Translations under genes and position numbers: made by a program
Source: Vibrio tasmaniensis 1F-187
GTDB lineage: Bacteria > Pseudomonadota > Gammaproteobacteria > Enterobacterales > Vibrionaceae
Length of the DNA stretch: 39,926 nt
Direction of reading: 5' to 3'
Assembly (NCBI RefSeq): GCF_000272405.2
Contig: NZ_AJZM02000293.1
Coordinates: forward strand, 1 to 39,926
Shown: positions 1 to 8,695 of the stretch, one piece after another
Position numbering within the stretch: position 1 is the stretch's first letter
Layout of the letters: the number at the start of each line of letters is the position of its first letter
Notes under the pieces: model-generated
What the model was told of the DNA's origin: nothing
What the model saw: the letters and a program-made list of their open reading frames with translations, nothing else
The model's database searches: none

Positions 1-25
1 CCGACTCCTATGAGTCGGTTTTTTA
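1..25 (+). terminator. Intrinsic terminator at window edge
   Basis: A 7-bp stem (CCGACTC/GAGTCGG) with a 4-nt loop is followed by a run of T on the + strand. It probably ends a + strand gene lying before the window. It could also help stop the malic enzyme transcript arriving from the other side, but the bases needed to judge that lie outside the window. Confidence 0.75.
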
Positions 26-52
26 TTATTCTTTTTCGCTCAATAGAGCAAC

Positions 53-100
53 AGCTACTGAGCTACTAAGCTACTAAGGCATTAAGGCATTAAGCCATAT
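53..100. repeat. 8-bp degenerate tandem repeat over malic enzyme stop codon
   Basis: Six consecutive 8-mers read AGCTACTG, AGCTACTA, AGCTACTA, AGGCATTA, AGGCATTA, AGCCATAT. The array covers the last codons and the stop (90-92) of the malic enzyme gene. Read on the minus strand, four successive units begin with TAA or TAG, so the array places stop codons in all three frames. Confidence 0.75.
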
Positions 101-1379
101 AGTTAGCAGGCATCTCAATTCGAGCAACGCCAGACTCAACAGCCGCTTCAGCAACTGCTTTTGCAACGCGAGGAAGCAGACGCGGGTCCATTGGCTTAGG
201 AATGATGTAACCCTTACCGAACTCCAGTGCAGTCTCGCCCGCAGCTGCCAATACTTCAGCAGGAACTTCTTCTTTCGCTAGTTCACGAATCGCTTTAACC
301 GCCGCTAGCTTCATTTCGTCATTGATTTCGCTCGCACGCACGTCTAGTGCACCACGGAAAATGAATGGAAAACAAAGTACGTTGTTTACTTGGTTAGGGT
401 AATCACTACGGCCTGTACCCATGATTAGGTCAGAACGAACTTCATGTGCAAGCTCAGGTTTGATCTCTGGATCTGGGTTTGAACATGCAAACACAACAGG
501 CTTATCAGCCATCAGCGTAAGTGCCTTAGCTGGTAGCAGATTAGGACCCGATACACCCAAGAACAGGTCAGCGCCTTCGATAACATCTTCAAGCGTGCGC
601 TTGTCGGTGTTATTTGCGAACAGCTCTTTGTATTCATTCAAGTCATCACGACGAGTGTGGATCACACCTTTACGGTCAAGCATGTAGATCTTCTCACGCT
701 GAGCGCCACACTTAATCAGTAGCTCCATACAAGCAACCGCTGCTGCGCCAGCACCTAAACAAACGATCTTACACTCTTCCAGTTTCTTACCTTGAAGCTC
801 GATCGCGTTAAGCATACCCGCTGCCGTTACAATCGCAGTACCGTGTTGATCATCATGGAAAACAGGTACATCACAACGCTCAATCAGGCGACGCTCGATT
901 TCAAAACAGTCTGGTGCTTTGATGTCTTCTAGGTTAATACCACCAAATGTATCTGCGATATTCGCAACCGTATCAACGAACTCATCGATTGTGCGGTGTT
1001 TTACTTCAATATCGATAGAATCTAAACCAGCAAAACGCTTAAACAGTAGCGCTTTACCTTCCATGACCGGTTTAGAAGCAATAGGACCAAGATTACCTAA
1101 GCCAAGAATTGCAGTACCGTTAGAGATAACTGCAACCATGTTGCCTTTACCTGTGTACTTATAAACGTTATCGACATTCTGTGCGATCTCGCGAACAGGC
1201 TCAGCTACGCCAGGGCTGTATGCCAGTGCTAGGTCTTCTGCAGAGTTTGCAGGCTTCGTCAGTTCTACGGCAATTTTGCCTGGAATTGGGAACTCATGAT
1301 AATCAAGAGCTTGCTGACGGAATTGTTCTTGAGGCGATAATTCTTGAGGGGATTGATCTTGGCGGCTGTCTTCAGACAT
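90..1379 (-). CDS. Malic enzyme (oxaloacetate-decarboxylating malate dehydrogenase)
   Basis: Decarboxylates malate to pyruvate with reduction of NAD(P), a cytosolic anaplerotic and gluconeogenic step. The 429-residue protein carries the family's YSPGVAEP segment (about 53-60), the VISNGTAILGLGNLG stretch, the substrate and metal region VPVFHDDQHGTAIV (about 172-185) and the nucleotide-binding GAGAAAVAC (about 211-219). It has the length of a stand-alone malic enzyme and lacks the phosphotransacetylase-like C-terminal domain of E. coli MaeB. NAD versus NADP preference cannot be read with confidence. The gene is alone on the minus strand, downstream of rpmE and separated from it by a terminator. 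The purine-rich stretch upstream of the ATG is rather far away, so the ribosome site is weak. The 3' end lies in an 8-bp tandem repeat. Confidence 0.93.
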   Translation of the reverse strand: MSEDSRQDQSPQELSPQEQFRQQALDYHEFPIPGKIAVELTKPANSAEDLALAYSPGVAEPVREIAQNVDNVYKYTGKGNMVAVISNGTAILGLGNLGPIASKPVMEGKALLFKRFAGLDSIDIEVKHRTIDEFVDTVANIADTFGGINLEDIKAPDCFEIERRLIERCDVPVFHDDQHGTAIVTAAGMLNAIELQGKKLEECKIVCLGAGAAAVACMELLIKCGAQREKIYMLDRKGVIHTRRDDLNEYKELFANNTDKRTLEDVIEGADLFLGVSGPNLLPAKALTLMADKPVVFACSNPDPEIKPELAHEVRSDLIMGTGRSDYPNQVNNVLCFPFIFRGALDVRASEINDEMKLAAVKAIRELAKEEVPAEVLAAAGETALEFGKGYIIPKPMDPRLLPRVAKAVAEAAVESGVARIEMPANYMA

Positions 1380-1665
1380 AGGTGTAGGTTCCTAGGATAT
1401 TATTATTTGGGGGATCTTGTTCATGTTAATGGATGTACTTCAAAGTTCCTAGGTGGTTGAAGCATCTGTATCATTAAAAAACGAGATTTCACTACTAATA
1501 AGACCAGTGGGCAGTTGAAATTACTGTCGCCTGCTCAACTTTAGAGCGAATTTCGAGGAAGGAGTGTTGGGGTAAGCGATGAAATAAAATTTACGCCAGT
1601 AACCTACCACTTTAAATGAGCTAATAATGAAATACGATTCAGTATTTTTTCAAATTTAAGGCAAC
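1380..1665. other. Intergenic region upstream of malic enzyme
   Basis: About 290 bases between the malic enzyme start and the rpmE terminator. The 9-mer GTTCCTAGG, which contains the palindrome CCTAGG, occurs twice at 1388-1396 and 1445-1453. No coding signal or clear consensus promoter was recognised. The malic enzyme promoter must lie here. Confidence 0.4.
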
Positions 1666-1693
1666 AAAAAAGGACACCGAAGTGTCCTTTTTA
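1666..1693 (-). terminator. rpmE terminator (bidirectional form)
   Basis: The perfect 6-bp stem GGACAC/GTGTCC has loop CGAA, with A6 on one side and T5 on the other. It can therefore end rpmE on the minus strand and would also work on the + strand. Confidence 0.85.
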
Positions 1694-1710
1694 TGTCTAA
1701 ATAGCGAGAA

Positions 1711-1929
1711 TTACTTCTTGCTAGAAAGAGCACCGAAACGCTTGTTGAAGCGATCAACACGGCCGCCCGTATCTACGATACGTTGCTTACCAGTGTAGAA
1801 CGGGTGACATTTGTCACATACGTCTAGGTGGATTGATTCTTTTGCTAGCGTTGAGTTGAACTCAAATGTGTTGCCGCAAGAACAAGTTGCAGAAACTGCT
1901 TTGTATTCTGGGTGGATACCAACTTTCAT
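1711..1929 (-). CDS. rpmE: 50S ribosomal protein L31 (zinc-binding type)
   Basis: Structural protein of the large ribosomal subunit, lying at the subunit interface near the central protuberance. At 72 residues it has the normal bacterial L31 length. Cys16, Cys18, Cys38 and Cys41 form the C-x-C...C-x2-C zinc motif that marks the zinc-containing (C+) paralogue, as opposed to the zinc-free YkgM/RpmE2 type. It is transcribed divergently from priA, as in E. coli, and ends in its own terminator. The upstream leader has a small hairpin that may belong to the autoregulatory L31 leader class. Confidence 0.97.
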   Translation of the reverse strand: MKVGIHPEYKAVSATCSCGNTFEFNSTLAKESIHLDVCDKCHPFYTGKQRIVDTGGRVDRFNKRFGALSSKK

Positions 1930-1980
1930 GGGAAAACCTCAATTAGGCCGTGTCGCCATCCGATTCTAAGCCGGACACCA
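1930..1980 (-). ncRNA. Possible structured L31 leader in rpmE 5' UTR
   Basis: On the minus strand GTGTC (1978-1974) can pair with GACAC (1954-1950), with a further short CG/CG pairing inside, about 20 bases before the rpmE ATG. Gammaproteobacterial rpmE genes are known to have structured, self-regulating leaders. Assignment to that class here is inference from position and one short stem. Confidence 0.35.
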
Positions 1981-2259
1981 CACGTAGTTAAAAAATAAAT
2001 AAAGACACCGCTGTATCACTAAACCGCGATAAAGCCATACCTTTAAGGCGCAGTATAGTAATGAATCTGTGAGGTAGGATCAACTGATTTGATACATTTT
2101 TCACCAACACTGTCCTTAAACCTTCTATTAAGCGTTATTTTCTGGCTCCAGTAGCATTCAAGCCTCAAGTAAGCTCTGTCATCTAAACTGCTCCTCGAAT
2201 TTAACGCCCTTATCCATTAGACTGTTCGCTCTCGTCAACTCAGATAAAGCCGTCCCTTT
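1981..2259. other. rpmE-priA divergent promoter region
   Basis: About 280 bases between the rpmE leader and priA. On the minus strand a good -10 element, TATACT, lies at 2057-2052. The best -35 candidate (TTGATC, 2083-2078) is 20 bases away, too far for a textbook promoter. No priA promoter was convincing and no gene was seen. Confidence 0.35.
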
Positions 2260-4461
2260 ATGCGTCCAATGATTGCCCGTGTGGCACTGCCTGTTCCACT
2301 CGACAAGCAGTTCGATTACAAGATTCCTAGCCACCTATTTCCGATTATTGGCGGTCGAGTCTCTGTGCCTTTTGGACGACAAACCTTAACAGGCATTGTT
2401 ACGGCTCTGGTTAACGAATCTGAATTCGAGTTAGACAAACTCAAGCCCATTAAAGCCTTACTAGACGACCAACCCGTTTGGCCGGAATCGGTCTACTCAC
2501 TCTTGGTATGGTGCAGCCAGTTCTATCAGTATCCACTAGGTGAAACCTTGGCCAACGCACTACCAAGCGCCTTACGAAAGGGCAAAGCGGCCGATTTCGC
2601 GACGCTTGTTGAATGGCAACTGACCCCGTCAGGTAGAGATCAACTGATGCAGGGCTTTGGCCGTGCCGTCAAACAAGCCAAAGTAATGCACATGCTTGAG
2701 CACGGCCCAGTTCCCCATCAAGAATTCATTGATGAAGAAGTGGGCAGCGCGGTACTTAAGACGTTGGAAGAGAAAGGCTGGATTGAATCGGTAGAGAAAA
2801 AGCCAAAATGTCAGCCGTGGCCGGTTGATCTTGAAAACGACCAAGACAAACCTAAGCTCAATGAAGAACAGGCTATAGCAATAGCGACAGTAAATAGTCA
2901 AACCGACTTTGGTTGCTTCTTGCTAGAGGGTGTAACTGGCTCAGGTAAGACCGAAGTCTACCTGAATATGATCAAGCCGATTCTCGACCAAGGTAAACAA
3001 GCGTTAGTGTTAGTGCCCGAGATCGGTCTAACCCCTCAAACGATTAACCGCTTTAAGCGACGCTTTAATGTTCCAGTTGAGGTTATCCATTCTGGTTTAA
3101 ACGATTCTGAGCGACTGAATGCTTGGTTATCGGCGCGTGATAAAATAGCGGGCATTGTGATCGGTACTCGTTCAGCTCTGTTCACACCGTTCGCGGATCT
3201 GGGCATTATCATTGTCGATGAAGAGCACGACGCCTCTTATAAGCAGCAAGATAGCCTGCGCTACCACGCTCGTGATGTTGCCATCATGCGTGCCCATAAA
3301 GCGCAGATTCCGGTTGTGTTAGGCTCGGCGACTCCGGCCTTTGAAACGCTGCACAACGCTCAGATCGGTAAATACAGTTACCTCACCCTGACCTCTCGTG
3401 CAGGTGTCGCGCTGCCGACCACCAATAAAGTGTTGGACGTTAAGGGTGAATATCTAGAAAGTGGCTTGTCTGCGTCGTTGATTGCTGAAATGCAAAGACA
3501 CCTCAAAGCAGGCAACCAAGTGATGTTGTTCCTCAATCGTCGTGGGTTTTCTCCCGCATTAATGTGTCACGATTGTGGTTGGACAGCGGAATGTAAGCGT
3601 TGTGATGCCTACTACACCTATCATCAATACAGCAATGAGATGCGCTGCCACCACTGTGGCTCGCAGCAGCATATCGTGCATCATTGCCAAGGTTGTGGTT
3701 CAGCAAACTTAGTGACAGTAGGTGTTGGTACCGAACAGTTAGAGGCTCAACTGGGTCAACTATTCCCTGAATACAAAACAATTCGTATTGACCGAGACAG
3801 CACTCGCCGCAAAGGCAGTTTAGAAAGCGCGTTAGAATCGATTCGTAAAGGTGAATACCAAATTCTGATTGGTACACAGATGCTTGCTAAAGGGCATCAC
3901 TTCCCGGATGTGACACTTGTGGCATTGCTGGACGTTGATGCCTCTTTATATAGCAGTGACTTCCGCGCCTCTGAGCGATTGGCTCAATTGTTTACTCAAG
4001 TCGCCGGTCGAGCAGGACGAGCCAGTAAGCCGGGGGAAGTTATCTTACAAACTCACCATCCAGAACACGGCTTATTACAGGCATTACTGCACAAAAACTA
4101 CAACCACTTTGCTCAGACTGCATTAGCAGAGCGTAAACAAGCGATGTTGCCGCCTTATACCTTCATGACTCTGTTTAGAGCGGAAGCCAATGACACTCGC
4201 TTAGTGGAAGAATTTTTGCGTCAAGTGCGCCACACATTGGAATCGCATCCGTTATTTGACCAATATTGTATGGTGCTAGGGCCAACCCCTGCACCACTAG
4301 CCAAACGAGCAGGTAAATCTCGCTGGCAGCTTATTTTACAAACACAGACTCGCTCGTTGATGCAAAAGCTATTAATGAGCGCCAAGCCAGTAATAAATAT
4401 GTTACCCGCTGCGAAAAAAGTCCGTTGGTCACTCGATATTGAGCCGCAAGATCTGAGCTAA
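2260..4461 (+). CDS. priA: Primosomal protein N' (replication restart helicase)
   Basis: 3'-to-5' DNA helicase that recognises abandoned replication forks and reloads the replisome. The 733-residue protein begins with the 3'-DNA-binding domain (ARVALPVPLDKQFDY). Walker A GVTGSGKT has its lysine at residue 230, the same position as in E. coli, and the DEEHD box sits at 320-324. Further on are helicase motifs such as GSATP and a cysteine cluster at roughly 437-480 of the zinc-binding type that PriA uses for primosome assembly (MCHDCG, CKRC, CHHCG, CQGC). The late motif QVAGRAGR is intact. It is transcribed away from rpmE and followed by cytR, the same order as in E. coli. Confidence 0.97.
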   Translation: MRPMIARVALPVPLDKQFDYKIPSHLFPIIGGRVSVPFGRQTLTGIVTALVNESEFELDKLKPIKALLDDQPVWPESVYSLLVWCSQFYQYPLGETLANALPSALRKGKAADFATLVEWQLTPSGRDQLMQGFGRAVKQAKVMHMLEHGPVPHQEFIDEEVGSAVLKTLEEKGWIESVEKKPKCQPWPVDLENDQDKPKLNEEQAIAIATVNSQTDFGCFLLEGVTGSGKTEVYLNMIKPILDQGKQALVLVPEIGLTPQTINRFKRRFNVPVEVIHSGLNDSERLNAWLSARDKIAGIVIGTRSALFTPFADLGIIIVDEEHDASYKQQDSLRYHARDVAIMRAHKAQIPVVLGSATPAFETLHNAQIGKYSYLTLTSRAGVALPTTNKVLDVKGEYLESGLSASLIAEMQRHLKAGNQVMLFLNRRGFSPALMCHDCGWTAECKRCDAYYTYHQYSNEMRCHHCGSQQHIVHHCQGCGSANLVTVGVGTEQLEAQLGQLFPEYKTIRIDRDSTRRKGSLESALESIRKGEYQILIGTQMLAKGHHFPDVTLVALLDVDASLYSSDFRASERLAQLFTQVAGRAGRASKPGEVILQTHHPEHGLLQALLHKNYNHFAQTALAERKQAMLPPYTFMTLFRAEANDTRLVEEFLRQVRHTLESHPLFDQYCMVLGPTPAPLAKRAGKSRWQLILQTQTRSLMQKLLMSAKPVINMLPAAKKVRWSLDIEPQDLS

Positions 4462-4700
4462 ACCCACTTGGGTTAAAACTAATGATAAGTTTGTTCACAA
4501 ATATTTCATATTTCTCGTGAGCAACTTCACACTAGTCATGTGATTTTTGTTAATCTAGCCGTAACTTTACATGGGTGAAACGAATAAAATATTGCAATAA
4601 AAAAGTGTTAGCAACACTTTCACAATATCTATTCGATTACATTTATTATTCATGCCTTAGATACTTAGGCAGCAAAGGAATTAAAAAGAGGGTTTAATTT

Positions 4701-5705
4701 ATGGCGACAATGAAGGATGTTGCCCAGCTAGCAGGCGTTTCAACAGCTACGGTATCACGTGCATTGATGAACCCTGAAAAAGTCTCGGTTTCTACTCGTA
4801 AGCGAGTTGAGACAGCAGTACTTGAAGCTGGATACTCACCCAATACATTAGCTAGAAACTTACGTCGCAACGAATCAAAAACCATCATCACTATTGTTCC
4901 TGATATCTGTGACCCGTATTTCGCAGAGATCATTCGTGGTATCGAAGATGCCGCAGTAGAAAATGACTACCTCGTTTTACTGGGTGATAGCGGCCAACAG
5001 AAGAAGCGTGAGTCTTCATTTGTTAACTTAGTATTCACCAAACAAGCTGACGGCATGCTACTACTTGGCACCGACCACCCGTTTGATGTCAGTAAGCCTG
5101 AACAAAAAAATTTACCGCCGATGGTGATGGCGTGTGAGTTTGCCCCTGAGCTTGAACTCCCTACCGTACACATCGATAACCTGACCTCAGCATTTGAAGC
5201 GGTGAATTACCTAGCTCAGTTAGGCCATAAACGTATTGCTCAAATCTCTGGTCCTATATCGGCAACGCTTTGTAAGTTCCGACAACAAGGCTACCAACAA
5301 GCGCTACGTCGTGCAGGAGTATCAATGAATCCTGCCTACAGCACTGTCGGCGACTTTACCTTTGAAGCGGGCGCTCAAGCTGTTCGTCAATTACTCGCTC
5401 TTCCTGAACAACCTACAGCGATCTTCTGTCATAACGATGCGATGGCCATCGGCGCGATTCAAGAAGCGAAAAAATTAGGCTTACGCGTTCCTCAAGACCT
5501 ATCGATTGTCGGCTTTGATGACATCCAATTCGCTCAATACTGCGATCCACCGCTAACCACTATTTCTCAGCCTCGTTATGAGATTGGACGCCAAGCAATG
5601 TTGATGATGCTCGACGTACTTAAAGGCAACGATGTGCAAGCGGGGTCGCGTCTGCTTGAAGCCAAATTAGTCGTTCGAGGTAGTACAGCGCCGCCTCGAA
5701 TCTAA
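4701..5705 (+). CDS. cytR: LacI-family regulator CytR
   Basis: Cytidine-responsive repressor of nucleoside uptake and catabolism genes, usually acting together with CRP. At 334 residues it has normal LacI-family length. An N-terminal helix-turn-helix (MKDVAQLAGVSTATVSRAL, about residues 4-22) and hinge helix precede a periplasmic-binding-protein-like sensor domain, visible as FDDIQFAQYCDPPLTTISQP near the C-terminus. The start is well supported by AAAGAGGG ahead of the ATG. Position between priA and ftsN matches E. coli cytR, which is the main reason for naming it over PurR-like paralogues. A 9-bp hairpin follows the stop. The 240-base upstream region contains only a half-site resembling CRP (TGTGA near 4540). 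Confidence 0.92.
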   Translation: MATMKDVAQLAGVSTATVSRALMNPEKVSVSTRKRVETAVLEAGYSPNTLARNLRRNESKTIITIVPDICDPYFAEIIRGIEDAAVENDYLVLLGDSGQQKKRESSFVNLVFTKQADGMLLLGTDHPFDVSKPEQKNLPPMVMACEFAPELELPTVHIDNLTSAFEAVNYLAQLGHKRIAQISGPISATLCKFRQQGYQQALRRAGVSMNPAYSTVGDFTFEAGAQAVRQLLALPEQPTAIFCHNDAMAIGAIQEAKKLGLRVPQDLSIVGFDDIQFAQYCDPPLTTISQPRYEIGRQAMLMMLDVLKGNDVQAGSRLLEAKLVVRGSTAPPRI

Positions 5706-5730
5706 TCTGAAGAAATATCCTTATAATTCT

Positions 5731-5760
5731 GCGGCACATTTTGATGTGCCGCTTCCATTT
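5731..5760 (+). terminator. Hairpin after cytR, probable terminator
   Basis: The perfect 9-bp stem GCGGCACAT/ATGTGCCGC with loop TTTG is followed by TTCCATTT. The T tract is interrupted, so termination may be incomplete, leaving some readthrough into ftsN. Confidence 0.6.
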
Positions 5761-5827
5761 CTGCACTGTTATCCTCGCTCAATCTGGATTACCATGAGAG
5801 CAGAATCAGCAACTATTGAATTGTCTT

Positions 5828-6367
5828 GTGGCTAATAGAGATTATGTAAAGCGCGGTCGTGGCACAAAAAAACCGACCAAGAAACAAGCCCCTCGCCGTA
5901 AACCATGGCGTAGTGGTCTTTTGGCGATCCTCCTTGCCGGTGGTTTTGGTTACGGTCTTTACCTATTGAGTAATGATCCTGAGCCGCCAGCACCGACTCC
6001 AGTGGTAACCAAACCAAAGCCTAAGCCGAAACCAGCAAAAGTAATTCCGCCGCCTCCAGAGGAGAAGTGGGATTACGTTGAAACCTTGCCAAGTCGTGAG
6101 ATTGAAGTAAAAGCCAAAGAGCAACAGATCTCGAAGATCCCTTACATCATGCAATGTGGCGCTTACAAAACCTCAAGCCAAGCTGAAGCACGTAAGTTGG
6201 ATATTGCTTTCCAAGGTATCTCAAGTTCAATCCGTAAAAAAGATGGAAGTAGCTGGTACCGTGTGGTTCTAGGGCCATATAAATTGAAGCGTGATGCAGA
6301 GCGAGATCGCCATAAGCTGCAGCGAGCGAAAATCGAACCTTGTGCTATTTGGAAAGACACCGAGTAG
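5828..6367 (+). CDS. ftsN: Cell division protein FtsN
   Basis: Bitopic inner-membrane divisome protein that triggers septal peptidoglycan synthesis. I place the start at GTG 5828 so the protein begins VANRDYVKRGRG. The RDYV-R cytoplasmic start matches E. coli FtsN, which also uses GTG. An upstream in-frame TTG at 5816 would add four residues without relatives. A basic cytoplasmic tail is followed by one membrane helix (about residues 29-47) and a short Pro/Lys-rich linker. The C-terminal SPOR domain (about 103-178, from IPYIMQCGAY to the end) binds denuded glycan. At 179 residues it is much shorter than the E. coli protein because the Gln-rich linker is reduced. No strong ribosome site is visible. 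A GCAGAA repeat lies just after the stop. Confidence 0.9.
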   Translation: MANRDYVKRGRGTKKPTKKQAPRRKPWRSGLLAILLAGGFGYGLYLLSNDPEPPAPTPVVTKPKPKPKPAKVIPPPPEEKWDYVETLPSREIEVKAKEQQISKIPYIMQCGAYKTSSQAEARKLDIAFQGISSSIRKKDGSSWYRVVLGPYKLKRDAERDRHKLQRAKIEPCAIWKDTE

Positions 6368-6381
6368 TTATAGATTTAGCC

Positions 6382-6411
6382 GCAGAAGCAGAAGCAGAAG
6401 CAGAAGCAGAA
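6382..6411. repeat. (GCAGAA)5 microsatellite downstream of ftsN
   Basis: Five exact tandem copies of the hexamer lie 14 bases after the ftsN stop, between the gene and its terminator. Because the unit is 6 bp, copy-number change would not affect any reading frame. It would alter only the length of the 3' untranslated region. Confidence 0.95.
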
Positions 6412-6427
6412 AACCAAACACCGAAAG

Positions 6428-6452
6428 CCTCCCATTGTGGAGGTTTTCTTTT
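6428..6452 (+). terminator. ftsN terminator
   Basis: A 5-bp stem CCTCC/GGAGG with a 6-nt loop is followed by TTTTCTTTT, ending the ftsN transcript before the hslVU promoter. Confidence 0.7.
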
Positions 6453-6519
6453 ATCTACACCCTTTAGCCAAATTTCCTTACAACTTCCGCCGATAAGTTG
6501 CGCGACATCACTCGACCTT

Positions 6520-6549
6520 CCTTGAATTATCCGAGCACCATCCTCATAT
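6520..6549 (+). promoter_or_regulatory. Sigma32-type heat-shock promoter of hslVU
   Basis: CCTTGAA at 6520-6526 and CCTCATAT at 6542-6549, separated by 15 bases, match the RpoH consensus (CTTGAA and CCCCATNT, 7 of 8 for the second box). The start site would fall near 6556-6558, about 35 bases before the hslV start. The E. coli hslVU operon is a known RpoH target, so the match is expected. Confidence 0.65.
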
Positions 6550-6592
6550 ACTTTTTATACCCAAAGATAAGAAATATTAAGAGGCCCTACTC

Positions 6593-7141
6593 GTGACTAC
6601 CATTGTATCTGTACGTCGTAATAATAAAGTCGTCATCGCGGGTGATGGACAAGTATCTCTAGGCAATACTGTAATGAAGGGCAATGCCCGTAAAGTACGT
6701 CGCCTATACAACAACAAAGTACTGGCTGGTTTTGCTGGCGGTACCGCAGATGCTTTCACGCTATTCGAAAAATTTGAAAGCAAGCTGCAAATGCACCAAG
6801 GCCACCTAACCAAAGCTGCCGTTGAGCTGGCGAAGGATTGGCGTAGCGACCGTGCTCTACGTAAATTAGAAGCACTGCTAGCAGTAGCGGATGAAACTGC
6901 TTCATTGATCATCACAGGTAACGGTGACGTAGTTCAACCAGAGAACGACCTGATTGCTATCGGTTCCGGCGGTAACTTCGCTCAAGCAGCAGCCACTGCA
7001 CTATTAGAAAATACAGATTTAGATGCGCGTGAAATCGCAGAAAAGTCGCTGAACATTGCGGGCGATATCTGTGTATTCACCAACCATCACCACACTATTG
7101 AAGAACTAGAAAGCACCGTTGAGCTACCAAAACCAGAGTAA
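6593..7141 (+). CDS. hslV: ATP-dependent protease subunit HslV (ClpQ)
   Basis: Proteolytic core of the HslUV (ClpYQ) protease, a two-tiered hexamer related to proteasome beta subunits, which degrades unfolded and regulatory proteins in the cytosol. The 182-residue protein starts at GTG 6593 behind AAGAGG. Removal of the initiator exposes TTIVSVRR, whose first threonine is the catalytic nucleophile. The GDGQVSLG and [10 protein letters not shown] segments typical of HslV are intact. hslU follows after 58 bases with no terminator, so the two form an operon under a heat-shock promoter. Confidence 0.97.
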   Translation: MTTIVSVRRNNKVVIAGDGQVSLGNTVMKGNARKVRRLYNNKVLAGFAGGTADAFTLFEKFESKLQMHQGHLTKAAVELAKDWRSDRALRKLEALLAVADETASLIITGNGDVVQPENDLIAIGSGGNFAQAAATALLENTDLDAREIAEKSLNIAGDICVFTNHHHTIEELESTVELPKPE

Positions 7142-7199
7142 CGACCGCTTCCATCAATAACGTTGTATTCAACAGTGATTAAAGAATTAAGGAAAAACC

Positions 7200-8540
7200 A
7201 TGTCTGAGATGACTCCTCGCGAAATTGTTCACGAACTCAATCGCCACATTATCGGCCAAGACAACGCTAAGCGCTCAGTGGCCATTGCACTGCGTAACCG
7301 CTGGCGTCGTATGCAGCTTGAAGAAAGCCTGCGTGTTGAAGTATCACCAAAAAACATCCTGATGATCGGCCCAACCGGTGTCGGTAAAACTGAAATTGCT
7401 CGCCGTCTTGCGAAACTAGCAAACGCGCCTTTCATCAAGGTAGAAGCGACTAAGTTCACTGAAGTTGGCTACGTAGGTAAAGAAGTTGAAACCATCATCC
7501 GTGACCTAACGGACGTTGCAATCAAGATGACACATCAACAAGCGATGGAAAAAGTACAATACCGCGCTGAAGAACAAGCTGAAGAACGTATTCTTGATGC
7601 CCTTCTACCACCAGCGCGTGATGCTTGGGGTCAGAACGAGCAATCAACTGAAGACACCACCTCTTCAAACACTCGCCAGATTTTCCGTAAGAAACTGCGT
7701 GAAGGTAAGCTAGACGACAAAGAGATTGAAGTTGATGTAGCGGCGCCACAAATGGGCGTAGAAATCATGTCACCTCCTGGCATGGAAGAGATGACCAACC
7801 AGCTGCAAGGCATGTTCCAAAACCTCGCTGGCGATACCAAGAAAAAGCGTAAGATGAAAATCAAAGACGCATTCAAAGCACTGACGGAAGAAGAAGCTGC
7901 GAAACTTGTGAACCAAGAAGAGCTAAAAGAGAGCGCAATCTTCAATGCTGAAAACAACGGCATCGTATTCATCGATGAGATCGACAAAATCTGTAAACGT
8001 GGCGACAGCTCTGGCCCAGACGTATCTCGTGAAGGTGTTCAGCGCGACCTACTGCCTCTAATCGAAGGCAGCACAGTATCAACGAAGCACGGCATGGTTA
8101 AAACTGACCACATCTTGTTTATCACATCAGGTGCATTCCAAGTGGCTAAGCCATCTGACCTGATCCCTGAACTGCAAGGTCGTCTGCCAATCCGCGTCGA
8201 ACTTGAAGCACTATCAGCACATGATTTCAAACGTATTCTTACTGAGCCAAAGGCATCACTGACAGAGCAGTACATTGCCCTGATGAAAACAGAAGATGTC
8301 GGCATTGAGTTCACTGAAGATGGCATCAACCAAATTGCTGATGCAGCATGGCGTGTGAACGAAACCACAGAAAACATCGGTGCGCGTCGTCTGCACACAG
8401 TCATGGAACGCCTAATGGATGAGATTTCATTCGACGCAACAGACCGAGCAGGCAGCAAATTGGTGATTGATGAAGCTTATGTAATATCTAAGCTTGGCGA
8501 GCTCGTAGAAGACGAAGACCTAAGCCGCTTCATCCTGTAG
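7200..8540 (+). CDS. hslU: HslU ATPase subunit of HslUV protease
   Basis: AAA+ unfoldase that recognises substrates and threads them into HslV. The 446-residue protein has Walker A GPTGVGKT with Lys63 (same number as in E. coli), the pore loop GYVG near residue 91, an inserted I-domain (about 110-240), Walker B IVFIDEID (about 253-260) and a sensor/arginine region ([18 protein letters not shown]). The C-terminal tail EDLSRFIL is the segment that docks into HslV and activates it. The gene follows hslV, begins behind a weak AAGGAAAA ribosome site and ends with a strong terminator. Confidence 0.98.
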   Translation: MSEMTPREIVHELNRHIIGQDNAKRSVAIALRNRWRRMQLEESLRVEVSPKNILMIGPTGVGKTEIARRLAKLANAPFIKVEATKFTEVGYVGKEVETIIRDLTDVAIKMTHQQAMEKVQYRAEEQAEERILDALLPPARDAWGQNEQSTEDTTSSNTRQIFRKKLREGKLDDKEIEVDVAAPQMGVEIMSPPGMEEMTNQLQGMFQNLAGDTKKKRKMKIKDAFKALTEEEAAKLVNQEELKESAIFNAENNGIVFIDEIDKICKRGDSSGPDVSREGVQRDLLPLIEGSTVSTKHGMVKTDHILFITSGAFQVAKPSDLIPELQGRLPIRVELEALSAHDFKRILTEPKASLTEQYIALMKTEDVGIEFTEDGINQIADAAWRVNETTENIGARRLHTVMERLMDEISFDATDRAGSKLVIDEAYVISKLGELVEDEDLSRFIL

Positions 8541-8602
8541 CACACCAAACTCCAACTTATTGCTCTATCTCAAAGAAATAGCAGCTAATAAGCGAATTCA
8601 AG

Positions 8603-8627
8603 GCCCACTTTCGAGTGGGCTTTTTAT
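8603..8627 (+). terminator. hslVU terminator
   Basis: A 7-bp stem GCCCACT/AGTGGGC closed by the stable TTCG tetraloop is followed by T5. It marks the end of the hslVU operon and separates it from menA. Confidence 0.9.
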
Positions 8628-8695
8628 TACCTGAAAAATGGGCGTATACTCAAATCACAGTATGATACGAAGACTTACAAAGAATTAGACCTACG

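Noticed and set aside
5816..5827. TTG start extending FtsN by four residues
   Set aside because: The conserved start of the family (RDYV-R just after the initiator) fits GTG 5828 better.
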